Source: Achromobacter seleniivolatilans
GTDB taxonomy: Bacteria; Pseudomonadota; Gammaproteobacteria; Burkholderiales; Burkholderiaceae_B
Direction: 5' to 3'
Length of the DNA: 64,000 nt
Assembly (NCBI RefSeq): GCF_030864005.1
Contig: NZ_CP132976.1
Coordinates: 1,240,001 to 1,304,000 of the forward strand
Shown here: in pieces, positions 17,609-28,946 of the stretch
Layout: the number at the start of each line of letters is the position of its first letter
Position numbering within the stretch: the first letter of the stretch is position 1
Notes under the pieces: generated by a model
What the model was told of the DNA's origin: nothing
The model's database searches: none
Seen by the model: the letters and a program-made list of their open reading frames with translations, nothing else
Position numbers and translations under genes: made by a program

Positions 17609-17892
17609 CAATGAACACCGTACTGTATTGGGCGGCGTCCTTTGCCTTGGTGTGCTTTGCGCTGGGGATGGTGTTTGCCACCGTCCGCCTGCTGCGGGGC
17701 CCGACCGCACAAGATCGCGTACTGGCCCTGGACACGCTGTATATCAACGGCATGCTGACCATGCTGGTTTTCGGCATCCGCACCGGCTCGTCGCTGTATT
17801 TCGATATCGCTTTGCTGATCGCCCTGTTCGGCTTTGTCGGGTCCACTGCGATGGCCCGTTTCCTGTTGCGCGGCGAGGTAATCGAGCCATGA
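17605..17892 (+). CDS. mrpF: Mrp antiporter subunit F
   Basis: This 95-residue, three-helix protein has the family pattern FATVRLLRGPTAQDRVLALDTL after helix one, followed by the helices NGMLTMLVFGIRTGSSLYFDIALLIALFGFVGSTAMARFLL. It overlaps mrpE by 4 bp (ATGA) and mrpG by 4 bp. MrpF shows similarity to bile-acid/sodium carriers in other bacteria; here it is a complex subunit. Confidence 0.93.
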   Translation: MTMNTVLYWAASFALVCFALGMVFATVRLLRGPTAQDRVLALDTLYINGMLTMLVFGIRTGSSLYFDIALLIALFGFVGSTAMARFLLRGEVIEP

Positions 17893-18230
17893 TCACCGCT
17901 GAAATTCCCCTGTGGGCAGGTATTCCGGCCAGCATTCTGCTGGTGCTGGGCGGCTTGCTGGCTGTCGTCGGCTCGGCCGGGCTGCTGCGTTTCCGGTCTT
18001 TTTATGCGCGCATTCACGCGCCCACGCTTGGCAACACCATGGGCTGCGGCTGCGTGCTGGCAGCCTCCATCCTGGTGTTCTCGGCACTGTCGGCGCGGCC
18101 CGTCTTTCACGAGGTGATCATCACGTTGCTGCTGGTCGTGTCCTCACCCGTGACGGCCATGCTGTTGATGCGCGCCGCAACGTACCGCAACCGTTTGACG
18201 AAGGCCGATGCGGACCTGGATGCGCGTTAG
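17889..18230 (+). CDS. mrpG: Mrp antiporter subunit G
   Basis: This 113-residue, three-helix protein shows the MnhG/PhaG pattern: a glycine-rich first helix (ASILLVLGGLLAVVGSAGLLRF), then RSFYARIHAPTLGNTMGCGCVLAAS, then the third helix EVIITLLLVVSSPVTAMLLMRAA. The ATG at 17889 overlaps the mrpF stop; the longer frame upstream is read-through of mrpF sequence and is not part of the gene. It is the last gene of the operon. Confidence 0.92.
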   Translation: MITAEIPLWAGIPASILLVLGGLLAVVGSAGLLRFRSFYARIHAPTLGNTMGCGCVLAASILVFSALSARPVFHEVIITLLLVVSSPVTAMLLMRAATYRNRLTKADADLDAR

Positions 18231-18254
18231 TACGGTAACAAGAAACGAGTGAAA

Positions 18255-18329
18255 GGGACGTGTCCCCAGATATCGCGGTGCGGCACGTGAAACGTAACCT
18301 TACGAATTCATGTTGCTGGACATGTCCCC
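18255..18329. repeat. Pair of short GGACxTGTCCC palindromes
   Basis: GGGACGTGTCCCC at 18255-18267 and GGACATGTCCCC at 18318-18329 are near-palindromic and lie 50 bp apart in the gap after the Mrp operon. The second contains the exact palindrome GGACATGTCC. The arrangement looks like the ends of a small REP-type intergenic element. Confidence 0.4.
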
Positions 18330-18360
18330 GACGCCGCATCGTGGGATAGTGGGTTCATGC

Positions 18361-18393
18361 CAGCGGTTAGATGCAGGCCCGGTCTAGCCGCTG
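18361..18393 (+). terminator. Hairpin before the 18.4-kb secreted-protein gene
   Basis: CAGCGGTTAGA (18361-18371) pairs with TCTAGCCGCTG (18383-18393) over 11 bp with one G-U, leaving an 11-base loop. The following CTTTCGGTTCAATTCTTT is pyrimidine-rich but not a clean T run. It could be the late Mrp terminator or a leader structure of the next gene, whose AAGGAG lies at 18412-18417. Confidence 0.4.
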
Positions 18394-18423
18394 CTTTCGG
18401 TTCAATTCTTTAAGGAGCTGGCC

Positions 18424-18918
18424 ATGAACGTACGTCCCATGCATACCAAACGCCTTGCGGCATCCCTTTGCGCGGCAGGCTTGATGTTGGCCGCCGGAGC
18501 GGTCCACGCGGCAGATGCGATCGGCCGCGCTGCCATCCAGTCCCAATACGAGCAGGACGTCGCCAAGTGCAAAAGCGGCAACACGAATCAGGACAGCGCA
18601 ACCTGCTTGCGTGAAGCGGGCGCGGCGCGCGATGAAGCCAATCGTCAGAATCTGAAGGAAGGCAGCACGGATCAGCATCAGCAAAACATGGTTGACCGTT
18701 GCAATCGCCTGCCTGGCGCATCACGCCAGGACTGCCTGACCCAAATGAGTTCACCTTCCAATGTGCGCGGCAGCGTGGAAGGTGGCGGGGTGCTTCGCGA
18801 AACCGTGATTCAGGTGCCCGCAGGCACGGTGCCGCCAGCGGCTCCGGCTCCCGGGATGGCCCCGGGGATGGCTCCCGCTCCGGGCGCGGGCGCCACACCG
18901 ATGCCCCTGCGCCAATAA
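18424..18918 (+). CDS. Secreted hypothetical protein with Pro/Ala/Met-rich tail
   Basis: This 164-residue protein has a signal peptide of about 30 residues (TKRLAASLCAAGLMLAAGAVHA, cleavage before ADAIG). The mature part has four cysteines (AKCKSG, TCLRE, RCNRLPG, DCLTQ), probably two disulfides, and a region rich in Asn, Gln and Asp. The C-terminus is a low-complexity run of PAAPAPGMAPGM type. AAGGAG sits 6 bases before the ATG. It resembles conserved short periplasmic proteins of Burkholderiales, but I do not recognise a function. Confidence 0.75.
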   Translation: MNVRPMHTKRLAASLCAAGLMLAAGAVHAADAIGRAAIQSQYEQDVAKCKSGNTNQDSATCLREAGAARDEANRQNLKEGSTDQHQQNMVDRCNRLPGASRQDCLTQMSSPSNVRGSVEGGGVLRETVIQVPAGTVPPAAPAPGMAPGMAPAPGAGATPMPLRQ

Positions 18919-19035
18919 TCGCAGCGCAGTAGAGCGGCCGGAAGCGCGGTTTTCCGCGCGTCCGGGGCGCGGCCGCCGCCACAATCAGGCAAAATGGCGG
19001 CTGTCGCCATCAATCCGCCCTTACTCACGCATCTC

Positions 19036-21552
<2,517 letters not shown>

Positions 21553-21574
21553 ATCCTGCGCCAATCGGCGCAAT

Positions 21575-21617
21575 ACGCTCTCGAAGACAGACCCGGTCCG
21601 TGTTCGAGGGCGTTTTC
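21575..21617 (+). terminator. Terminator of the HAD-tadA-ldcA operon
   Basis: ACGCTCTCGAA (21575-21585) pairs with TTCGAGGGCGT (21603-21613) over 11 bp with one G-U, and TTTCATTT follows. It begins 22 bp after the ldcA stop. Confidence 0.7.
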
Positions 21618-21751
21618 ATTTGAACCCGCCCCGTTCGTCCGCGTGGTGTTGTCTGCGTGGCCTGAGTTGAAATAGGGGCCGTAGCCCCCATTTGGTACAC
21701 TACCGGGTTTCTCCGCACGCGTCTTCAGACGCCTTCAATCGTAAAACCACC

Positions 21752-23356
21752 GTGATATCCACAGCCAATCTCACCATCCAGTTCGGTCCCAAGCCCCTTT
21801 TCGAGAATGTCAGCGTCAAGTTCGGGGAAGGCAACCGGTACGGGCTGATCGGGGCCAATGGGTCCGGTAAGTCTACGTTCATGAAGATCATTGGCGGCGA
21901 CCTCGAATCGTCGGGCGGCAACGTCTCGCTAGATCCGGGCGTGCGCCTGGGCAAGCTGCGCCAAGACCAATTCGCGTTTGAAGACCTGCGCGTGCTGGAT
22001 GTTGTGATGATGGGCCACACCGAGATGTGGGCCGCCATGTCCGAACGCGACGCCATCTACGCGAATCCGGAAGCGACGGAAGACGACTACATGCGCGCCG
22101 CCGAACTGGAAGCCAAGTTTGCCGAATACGACGGCTACACGGCCGAAGCGCGTGCCGGCGAGCTGCTGCTGGGCCTGGAAATAGCCGTAGACCTGCACAA
22201 CCTGCCGATGCGTGAAGTCGCGCCGGGCTGGAAGCTGCGAGTGCTGCTGGCGCAAGCGCTGTTCTCAAACCCTGACGTCCTGCTGCTGGACGAGCCGACC
22301 AACAACCTGGATATCAACACCATCCGCTGGTTGGAAAACGTGCTGAACGGCTACCAGAGCACGATGATCATCATCAGCCACGATCGCCACTTCCTGAATC
22401 AGGTGTGCACGCACATGGCCGACGTGGACTACGGTGAAATCCGCATCTACGCCGGCAATTACGACGACTACATGCTGGCTTCCACTCAGGCCCGCGAGCG
22501 CCTGGTGTCGAACAACGCCAAGGCCAAGGAACGCGTGGCCGAATTGCAGGACTTCGTGCGCCGCTTTGCCGCCAACAAGTCCAAGTCACGCCAAGCCACG
22601 TCGCGCTTAAAGCAAATCGACCGGATCAAGGCCGACCAGGTTGTCGTCAAGCCGTCTTCGCGCCAGAACCCGTACATCCGCTTTGAACAAAACAAGGTCA
22701 TGCACCGTCTGGCGGTCACTGTCGAAAACCTGACCAAGGCTTACGACGCACCCGTGATCACCAAGTTCTCGGCCATGGTTGATGCCGGCGAAAAGATCGC
22801 CATCATCGGCGCGAACGGCGTGGGTAAGACCACCTTGCTGCGCTTGCTGGCCACGGAGCTGCAACCGGATTCGGGCTCGGTTAAATGGTCTGAAAACGCT
22901 GACCTGGGCTACATGGCTCAGGACGTGTCCGACCAATTCCTGCAAACCGACATCAACCTGCTGGACTGGATGGGCGACCATCGCCAGCAAGGCGACGATG
23001 ACCAATCCATCCGTTCGGTTCTGGGCCGCCTGCTGTTTTCGGCAGACGATCTGCCCAAGGCGCCCAAGGTGCTGTCGGGTGGAGAAAAGAACCGCATGAC
23101 CTTCGGCCGCCTGATGCTGGGCCGGCATAATGTCATGCTGCTGGACGAGCCGACCAACCACTTGGATATGGAATCGATCGAATCGCTCCAGTTCGCGTTG
23201 GAAAAGTACGAAGGCACGCTCGTTTTTGTGTCGCATGACCGCGAATTCGTTTCCGGTCTGGCGACCCGCGTGATTGAAATTCTGCCTACGGGCGAGATCA
23301 TCGACTATCGCGGCGGCTACGAAGACTATCTGGAATCGCGCGGCATCGAAGCCTGA
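21752..23356 (+). CDS. ybiT: ABC-F ribosome-associated ATPase YbiT
   Basis: This 534-residue protein has two ABC domains and no membrane part. ABC-F proteins bind the ribosomal E site and affect translation. Domain 1 has Walker [10 protein letters not shown] and [12 protein letters not shown]. The linker contains the [20 protein letters not shown] basic helix region. Domain 2 has [18 protein letters not shown] and [11 protein letters not shown]. The N-terminus [33 protein letters not shown] follows E. coli YbiT closely. In domain 1 the signature loop reads [13 protein letters not shown] rather than LSGG, a known YbiT trait. The GTG at 21752 gives the family start. Confidence 0.9.
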   Translation: MISTANLTIQFGPKPLFENVSVKFGEGNRYGLIGANGSGKSTFMKIIGGDLESSGGNVSLDPGVRLGKLRQDQFAFEDLRVLDVVMMGHTEMWAAMSERDAIYANPEATEDDYMRAAELEAKFAEYDGYTAEARAGELLLGLEIAVDLHNLPMREVAPGWKLRVLLAQALFSNPDVLLLDEPTNNLDINTIRWLENVLNGYQSTMIIISHDRHFLNQVCTHMADVDYGEIRIYAGNYDDYMLASTQARERLVSNNAKAKERVAELQDFVRRFAANKSKSRQATSRLKQIDRIKADQVVVKPSSRQNPYIRFEQNKVMHRLAVTVENLTKAYDAPVITKFSAMVDAGEKIAIIGANGVGKTTLLRLLATELQPDSGSVKWSENADLGYMAQDVSDQFLQTDINLLDWMGDHRQQGDDDQSIRSVLGRLLFSADDLPKAPKVLSGGEKNRMTFGRLMLGRHNVMLLDEPTNHLDMESIESLQFALEKYEGTLVFVSHDREFVSGLATRVIEILPTGEIIDYRGGYEDYLESRGIEA

Positions 23357-23364
23357 TGCTGATA

Positions 23365-23399
23365 AACACGGCGCACCCCAGGGTGCGCCGTGTTGTTTC
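23365..23399 (+). terminator. Terminator of ybiT
   Basis: AACACGGCGCACCC (23365-23378) and GGGTGCGCCGTGTT (23381-23394) form a 14-bp stem with a minimal loop, followed by GTTTCT. It lies 8 bp after the ybiT stop. Confidence 0.85.
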
Positions 23400-23520
23400 T
23401 GGCCGTGTTGGGCCCAAGGCGCATCGGTTTCCAGCGTCGCCATTCAGCCAGCTGCAAACTGCCTACGCTATCATCGGGTAAACCCTGGCCTTTTCTGGTC
23501 AGGCAACTGCCCCGTCTTCC

Positions 23521-24747
23521 ATGTCCCCCACACTGCATACCGCGCCTGACGGCGCGCAGATCGGCACGTTCACGCTGACGTCCCGCATCGTTTCCATCGC
23601 CTTCTTTACGTTCATCTGCTATTTGGCCATCGGGCTGCCGCTGGCCGTATTGCCCGGTTATGTCCACGACAAGCTGGGTTATGGCTCTGTCCTGGCGGGC
23701 CTGGCAATCAGTGTGCAATACGTGGCAACCTTGTTAAGCCGCTCGCACGCGGGCCGCATGGCGGACACCGTGGGGCCGAAACAGACGGTGGTGATCGGCA
23801 TGGCGGCTTGCGCGGCCAGCGGCGTTTTTCTGCTATTGGCCTACGCGTTTGAGCGCAGCGGCTGGCTGAGCCTGACGGCGATCATCATCAGCCGGCTTGC
23901 GCTGGGGTTCGGCGAAAGCTGGGTCGGCACGGGGTCGGCCACCTGGGCCATTGCCCGTGTAGGCCCCTTGCACACCGCCCGTGTGATTTCGTGGAACGGC
24001 ATCTGTACCTATGGCGGTCTGGCATTGGGTGCGCCCCTTGGCGTCTATCTGGAAACCGAATGGAGCATGGGCGCACTCGGCGGCGCGGTGCTGCTGCTTG
24101 GCCTGATCGGCCTGGGCCTGGCGATTTCACGGGCAGCAGTTGCCATCGTCGGCGGGCACCGCATGGCATTCAAGAGCGTGGTGCTGCGCGTTTTCCCGCA
24201 CGGCATGGCTCTGGGGCTGGGCTCGGTCGGTTTCGGCACGCTGGCCGCCTTTGTGGCGCTGTATTACGCCAGTTTTTCGTGGGACGGCGCGGCCCATGCG
24301 CTAAGTGCATTCGGCTGCGCGTTTATCGGCGTGCGCTTGTTGTTTGCGGGCACTATCACTCGCTTTGGCGGTTTCCGGGTGGCGCAGGTGTCTTTCCTGG
24401 TCGAAGCTGCGGGCTTGGTACTGCTGTGGCTGGCGCCTAATCCCACCGCCGCGTTGCTCGGCGCCGCGTTGACGGGTTGCGGTTTTGCGCTCGTCTTTCC
24501 GGCGATTGGGGTTGAGGCGGTGGCCCGGGTGCCCGCAGGCAGCCGAGGAGCTGCGCTGGGGGCCTATTCGGCGTTTCTGGATCTCGCCCTGGGCGTGACG
24601 GGGCCAATCGCGGGGTATATCTCGAGCGGCTACGGTTATCCGTCAATCTTCTTGTCGGCGGGGGTGGCGGTGTTGGCGGGTTTCACGATTGCGTATGGAT
24701 TGCAGCGGCATGCCAACCACGAACGGGCCTTGAAGGCGGCGGCTTAA
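23521..24747 (+). CDS. MFS transporter (YfcJ/YhhS-like)
   Basis: This 408-residue carrier has twelve predicted membrane helices. The loop 2-3 motif reads SRSHAGRMADTVGPKQTV, a form of the MFS G-x(3)-D-x(2)-G-x-K/R motif. The SRLALGFGESWVGTGSATWAIARVG and ISWNGICTYGGLALGAPLGVYL segments are typical of the YfcJ/YhhS subfamily of DHA1 exporters, some of which export sugars or arabinose. The substrate is not predictable. The ATG at 23521 follows a T/C-rich stretch with no clear ribosome site. It stands alone between two transcription units. Confidence 0.85.
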   Translation: MSPTLHTAPDGAQIGTFTLTSRIVSIAFFTFICYLAIGLPLAVLPGYVHDKLGYGSVLAGLAISVQYVATLLSRSHAGRMADTVGPKQTVVIGMAACAASGVFLLLAYAFERSGWLSLTAIIISRLALGFGESWVGTGSATWAIARVGPLHTARVISWNGICTYGGLALGAPLGVYLETEWSMGALGGAVLLLGLIGLGLAISRAAVAIVGGHRMAFKSVVLRVFPHGMALGLGSVGFGTLAAFVALYYASFSWDGAAHALSAFGCAFIGVRLLFAGTITRFGGFRVAQVSFLVEAAGLVLLWLAPNPTAALLGAALTGCGFALVFPAIGVEAVARVPAGSRGAALGAYSAFLDLALGVTGPIAGYISSGYGYPSIFLSAGVAVLAGFTIAYGLQRHANHERALKAAA

Positions 24748-24870
24748 GGCAAGCCGGGAAGGGCGGTTGTTATTACTAAACCAACTAAAGACATTCAATA
24801 TTGATTGTTTGGATTCATATAACGAATTGTTAGATTAGGGCTCGTTCCCACGCGCGCCACGATTCGTTCC
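24748..24870 (+). promoter_or_regulatory. AT-rich upstream region of the NitT/TauT-type ABC operon
   Basis: The region from about 24771 to 24837 is strikingly AT-rich against its GC-rich surroundings. It contains ATTCAATATTGAT (24793 on, nearly palindromic) and a TAAC-GAATT-GTTA dyad at about 24820-24832. A TATAAC hexamer lies at 24818-24823. This is where a promoter and an operator of the ABC operon should be; the exact elements are uncertain. Confidence 0.45.
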
Positions 24871-25641
24871 ATGAACCTGACCTTCGATCACGTCCACAAA
24901 CACTTCGGCGATTTGCCCGTTGTGGATGGCTTTACCAGCGAAATCAAGACCGGTGAACTGGTCGCTCTGGTCGGTCCGTCTGGCTGCGGCAAATCCACCT
25001 TGCTGCATTTGGCCGCAGGGCTGGAATCGCCCACGCAAGGCAAGGTGCTGGCTGATGGCCAAGCCATCGCCGGTCCGCACCCCAGCCGCACGCTGGTTTT
25101 CCAGGAACACGCGCTGTATCCCTGGCTGACCATCGAAGACAATGTGGCGTTGGCGCTGGAATTCCAAAACACCCCGAAAAAACGCGCCCGCGCTGCCGCC
25201 CGTGAATGGCTGGCACGCGTCAGTCTGGCGGGTTTTGAACACTATTACCCTCATCAGGTGTCCGGCGGCATGCGGCAACGCGCCGCGTTGGCGCGCGCCT
25301 TTATCGCGCAGCCCAAGACGATGCTGATGGACGAGCCCTTTGGCGCGCTGGACGCCTTGACGCGTCTGAGCCTGCAAGATGTGCTGCGCCAACTTATCGC
25401 GCAGGAAAAGCCCACCGTGCTGCTCGTGACGCACGATGTGGACGAGGCCCTGTTCCTGGCCGACCGCATCGTCGTCTTCAGCCCGCGCCCGGCGCGCGTG
25501 CTGCGCGAATTCAATCTGGCTCACCGCGTGAAAACCCACGATTTGTCGGATCTGGCCGCTGAAAAGCGCGAGATCCTGCGTCTGCTGGGCATTGCGGTAG
25601 ACGGTTCGAACGCGCACGCCGATCTGGCCCTTGCTGCGTGA
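24871..25641 (+). CDS. NitT/TauT-family ABC transporter ATP-binding protein
   Basis: This 256-residue ABC ATPase has Walker A GPSGCGKST, Q-loop VFQEHALYPWLTIEDNV, signature VSGGMRQRAALARAF, Walker B MLMDEPFGALD and H-loop LLVTHDVDEALFLADRI. FGALDALTRLSLQDVL and PRPARVLREF match the SsuB/TauB/NrtD group, which imports sulfonates, taurine, nitrate, cyanate or riboflavin-like precursors. It leads an operon with a binding protein, a permease and a second binding protein. Confidence 0.9.
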   Translation: MNLTFDHVHKHFGDLPVVDGFTSEIKTGELVALVGPSGCGKSTLLHLAAGLESPTQGKVLADGQAIAGPHPSRTLVFQEHALYPWLTIEDNVALALEFQNTPKKRARAAAREWLARVSLAGFEHYYPHQVSGGMRQRAALARAFIAQPKTMLMDEPFGALDALTRLSLQDVLRQLIAQEKPTVLLVTHDVDEALFLADRIVVFSPRPARVLREFNLAHRVKTHDLSDLAAEKREILRLLGIAVDGSNAHADLALAA

Positions 25642-25715
25642 ATCCGGCTGCCTGAATCCTGATTTCCATCTTAAGCGGCGCAATGCGCCAACCTGAATTC
25701 CCTGGAGCTCTTCTG

Positions 25716-26714
25716 ATGAACTTGAAGAAATGGTTGTCCCTGCCGCTGGCCGCGGCGCTGCTGGCAGCGGCCCCCGTGATGGCCGCTGAAAAATTCCGCG
25801 TCGGTTATCTGCGCGTGATGGACGATGCGCAAGCGATCGTGGCTCATGAGGGCGGCTACTACAAGAAGGCAGGGCTGGACACCGAGCTGATCGAATTCAA
25901 GTCGGGCACCGACTTGATCAAGGCCATTGTGGGCGGCCAGTTGGACATTGGCGTGCTGGGCTTCACCAACGCGGTGGCCTGGGCGTCCAAGGGTGCAGAT
26001 TTGAAGGTGGTAGGCGGAGCCCAGCAGGGCTACCACTCGCTGATCGTGCGTGACGATTCGGGCATCAAGGATATCGCCGGCCTGAAGGGCAAGACGCTGG
26101 CTTCGCAAGCCGAAGGCAGCACCGCCGACGTCGTGTTGAAGGGCGTGGTGCTCAAGCAGGGCAACCTGGGTCCCGATGACGTGAACGTCATGGGCGTGAG
26201 CCCGGCCGTTGCGGTGCAGTCGCTGGTGGGCAAGCGGGTCGACGCCGCTTTCCTGTTTGAGCCCTATGACCGCATCGCGCAACTGGTTGCGCCCGTCAAA
26301 CAGATCTACGAAGTGGGTCAGGCTTGGCCGTTCCCTTGCATGGTCGTGATTACCTCCGGCGAAACGCTGGCCAAGCGCAAGGATGACGTCTGGAAGGCGC
26401 TGGACGCCCAGAACCAGGCCATCACGCTGTTGCAGAAAGAACCCGCGCAGGCTTCCAAGCTGATCGCGTCCTATTTCATCGCAGAGCCCACGCTCAAGAC
26501 GCTGAACCGTGGCGAACTGCCGCGCGAAACCGTGATTACTGAAGCCATCAGTACGCAGGTGTTCACGCCCAAGCTGACGGCCAAGGACACGGCCCGCATG
26601 CAGGAAATTGCAGACATTCTGCAAGCGCAAGGATCGCTGAAAACACGTGATGGCAAGCCTTACGACGTGTCCAGCATTGTCGATCTGTCCTGGCAAGAGG
26701 CGCGCAAACTTTGA
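25716..26714 (+). CDS. NitT/TauT-family ABC substrate-binding protein
   Basis: This 332-residue periplasmic protein starts at the ATG at 25716, preceded by GGAG nine bases away. That start gives a clean signal peptide (MNLKKWLSLPLAAALLAAAPVMA, cleavage before AEKFRVG); the upstream ATG at 25683 would add 11 residues before it. The mature fold is SsuA/THI5-like, with GYLRVMDDAQAIVAHEGGYYKKAGLDTELIEFKSGTD, GQLDIGVLGFTNAVAWASKGADLKVVGG and VDAAFLFEPYDRIAQLV. The ligand could be a sulfonate, nitrate or small organic molecule. It overlaps the permease gene by 4 bp. Confidence 0.88.
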   Translation: MNLKKWLSLPLAAALLAAAPVMAAEKFRVGYLRVMDDAQAIVAHEGGYYKKAGLDTELIEFKSGTDLIKAIVGGQLDIGVLGFTNAVAWASKGADLKVVGGAQQGYHSLIVRDDSGIKDIAGLKGKTLASQAEGSTADVVLKGVVLKQGNLGPDDVNVMGVSPAVAVQSLVGKRVDAAFLFEPYDRIAQLVAPVKQIYEVGQAWPFPCMVVITSGETLAKRKDDVWKALDAQNQAITLLQKEPAQASKLIASYFIAEPTLKTLNRGELPRETVITEAISTQVFTPKLTAKDTARMQEIADILQAQGSLKTRDGKPYDVSSIVDLSWQEARKL

Positions 26715-27484
26715 GCTCGTCTACCCGAGTGACCGGCGCCCGCAAGCATCTTGCGGGCGTTTTGGGCGTCCTGTTCATTCTTGCGTTGTGGCAGTTGGCG
26801 GCGTTTGCCTTGCCTGACTTTCTGATGCCGGGCGTGCCTGCCGTGGTCGAACGCTTGTTCGAGGACTTGGGCAAGCAGTCGTTCCATCAAAGCCTGTTGG
26901 GCACGCTGGGCCGTCTGGGGGCGGGCTACGGGCTGGCATTGACGGCGGGTATCGGTTTCGGGCTGGTGGCAGCGGTGCTGTTCTTCTTCCGTGAAGTCCT
27001 GCGCAGCGCCATCGTCATTCTGCAATCGATTCCGTCGATTGCCTGGGTGCCGCTGTTCCTGATCGTGATGGGTTTTGGCAATACGCCGATCATTGTGGTG
27101 GTGGCGTTGTCGGCATTTTTCCCTGCCGCACTCAGCGTGATGAACGCAACGGAATCGGTCCAGCGCGTGCATGTCTCTGCCGCGCGCGTGATGGGCGCCA
27201 CGCGCTGGGGGCTGGTCAAACGCGTGTACCTGCCGGCCGTCATGCCGGAGCTGATCACGGGCGCGCAGCTCGCGTTTGGCAACGCCTGGCGTGCGCTGAT
27301 CTCGGCCGAAATGCTGATTGGCTTTGGCAAGGGCCTGGGCCGTTCGCTGGCTTATTCGGGCGAGATTGCCGACATGACCGGCGTCATGACCAACATCCTC
27401 GTCATCGCCGTGCTGGCTGCGCTGATCGACCAGTTTGTGCTTGAAAACCTGAAACACCGCCTGCTGCGGTATCAATACGTTTAG
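26711..27484 (+). CDS. NitT/TauT-family ABC permease
   Basis: This 257-residue permease starts with TTG overlapping the upstream TGA (TTGA). It has six predicted helices and the binding-protein-dependent transport motif (EAA loop) VHVSAARVMGATRWGLVKRVYLPAVMPELITGAQLAFGNAWRALISAEM, placed before the last two helices as in SsuC/TauC. It forms the channel with the ATPase two genes upstream. The N-terminal ~20 residues are basic and soluble. Confidence 0.9.
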   Translation: MSSSTRVTGARKHLAGVLGVLFILALWQLAAFALPDFLMPGVPAVVERLFEDLGKQSFHQSLLGTLGRLGAGYGLALTAGIGFGLVAAVLFFFREVLRSAIVILQSIPSIAWVPLFLIVMGFGNTPIIVVVALSAFFPAALSVMNATESVQRVHVSAARVMGATRWGLVKRVYLPAVMPELITGAQLAFGNAWRALISAEMLIGFGKGLGRSLAYSGEIADMTGVMTNILVIAVLAALIDQFVLENLKHRLLRYQYV

Positions 27485-27491
27485 GCCCGCC

Positions 27492-28298
27492 ATGATGCGC
27501 CGCGTCCGCCTGTTTGCCGTCATCGCTGCATTGGTTAGCGCAAGTAGCGTGCAAGCGCAGCCTGACGCCTTTGCTGCCGCGCGGGCGCGCGGCGAGCTGG
27601 TCGTGGGCGTGCCCTATCTGGCGCCTCCGCCAGCGGCAGGCGCCAAGATCCGCACTCCCGACGGGCTGGACGCCAACATGGCGGAAAAGCTTGGGTCAAG
27701 TCTGGGTTTGCCTGTTCGCTTGCAGCAAGTAACGCCGGACCAAGCTGGTGCGGCGTTGGCGGCAGGCCAGGTTGATGTGGTGCTGGCTGATCGCGATGGC
27801 AGTCAGCCTCAATCCGTGGCGGAGTTGCCGACGGGTTATGGCGCACGCCCCAAGGCTTTGATCCGTAGCGATACCCGCCTGCGCAAGCCGGGCGATGCGC
27901 GCGGGCATACGGTTTGCATGGCCGAGGCGGCTACGGCATCCAAGGCTCTGGCTGAAAGCTGGGGCGCGGTGGTGCGCACCTATCGCGTGCCCTCCGACGC
28001 GCTGGTCGCGGTCCGCGAAGGCACCTGCGATATCGGTCTGGTGGACGATGCGGTGTGGGAGCCTCTGGTCCGCTTTCCTGAATGGAAAAAGTTCTCTTCC
28101 ACCTTGGCTGCCGATGGCGTTCGTCGAGAGCGCGTTTGGCTGCTGCCTGCAAGCGACGCAGCTGGCCGGACTTGGGTGGCAGACCAAATGAAGGCTTGGA
28201 ACCGCTCCGATGCCTGGAAGACGATGACGGCAAAATGGGCGCGCGACGTGGCGTTTGACGTTTACCTGGATCAAGAAGTGCCAGACTGCCACGGCTGA
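27492..28298 (+). CDS. Family 3 (PAAT-type) periplasmic solute-binding protein
   Basis: This 268-residue protein has a signal peptide of about 22 residues (RRVRLFAVIAALVSASSVQA) and an SBP_bac_3-like body: ARGELVVGVPYLAPP, PDGLDANMAEKLGSSLGLPVRLQQVTPDQAGAALAAGQVDVVLAD and REGTCDIGLVDDAVWEPL. Two cysteines (HTVCMAEA, GTCDIG) may form a disulfide. It starts 7 bp after the permease stop, so it is probably part of the ABC operon although it belongs to a different binding-protein family. A second ligand, or a sensor role, is inference. Confidence 0.8.
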   Translation: MMRRVRLFAVIAALVSASSVQAQPDAFAAARARGELVVGVPYLAPPPAAGAKIRTPDGLDANMAEKLGSSLGLPVRLQQVTPDQAGAALAAGQVDVVLADRDGSQPQSVAELPTGYGARPKALIRSDTRLRKPGDARGHTVCMAEAATASKALAESWGAVVRTYRVPSDALVAVREGTCDIGLVDDAVWEPLVRFPEWKKFSSTLAADGVRRERVWLLPASDAAGRTWVADQMKAWNRSDAWKTMTAKWARDVAFDVYLDQEVPDCHG

Positions 28299-28328
28299 CG
28301 CGCTGGGCCAGCACTTACAATGCCGGGC

Positions 28329-28916
28329 ATGACGCATACGTTGACCGCTCCTTGCTCGTACCAGGAAGACATCAAGAAAAGCCGCTTTATCGCGCACGCA
28401 GCCCCGGTTGCGACCGTGGACGAAGCCATGCGCTTTTTTGCTGGCCACAACGAGCCAGAAGCCACCCACAACTGCTGGGCCTACCGCATCGGCCAGGAAT
28501 ATCGCTTCAATGACGACGGCGAACCCGGCGGCACAGCGGGCCGGCCCATCTTGCAGGCCATAGAAGGGCAGGACATGGACCGCGTGGCGGTGCTGGTGGT
28601 GCGCTGGTATGGCGGCATCAAACTTGGCGCAGGCGGACTGGTGCGTGCGTACGGGGGCTGCGCAGCCAATTGTTTGCGCCTTGCCGAAAGGACCGAGATT
28701 GTCGATTTGGCCACTGTCACGTGCGCCTGCGGTTTTGCGGAATTGGCGCTGTTGAAGTCACGCCTGGCGCAGGCGGGCGCCACGATTCAACAAGAAGAAT
28801 TCAATGCAGATGGCGTGACGCTGTGCTTCGTGGTGCCGCGCACCGCGGTGAGTGACCTTGAGGTCACTGTGGCGAACATTACGCGCGGGCGCTCCGCTTG
28901 GGAGCTGGTGTCATAA
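28329..28916 (+). CDS. yigZ: IMPACT/YigZ family protein
   Basis: This 195-residue protein has the UPF0029 N-terminal domain: YQEDIKKSRFIAHAAPV, HNCWAYRIGQEYRFNDDGEPGGTAGRPILQAIEGQDMDRVAVLVVRWYGGIKLGAGGLVRAYG. A ferredoxin-like C-terminal domain follows. Eukaryotic IMPACT modulates Gcn2; bacterial YigZ has no settled role. TACAAT at 28316-28321 lies 7 bases before the ATG at 28329, so the transcript may be leaderless; an in-frame ATG at 28320 overlaps the -10 element and is less likely. A strong bidirectional terminator follows. Confidence 0.9.
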   Translation: MTHTLTAPCSYQEDIKKSRFIAHAAPVATVDEAMRFFAGHNEPEATHNCWAYRIGQEYRFNDDGEPGGTAGRPILQAIEGQDMDRVAVLVVRWYGGIKLGAGGLVRAYGGCAANCLRLAERTEIVDLATVTCACGFAELALLKSRLAQAGATIQQEEFNADGVTLCFVVPRTAVSDLEVTVANITRGRSAWELVS

Positions 28917-28918
28917 AG

Positions 28919-28941
28919 CAAGGGGCCCGATGGGCCCCTTG
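28919..28941. terminator. Bidirectional terminator between yigZ and the thioredoxin gene
   Basis: CAAGGGGCCC (28919-28928) and GGGCCCCTTG (28932-28941) form a perfect 10-bp stem with a 3-base loop. It sits between two convergent genes, 3 bp from the yigZ stop and 6 bp from the thioredoxin stop, so it can serve both. T runs are poor on both sides. Confidence 0.7.
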
Positions 28942-28946
28942 ATGGT

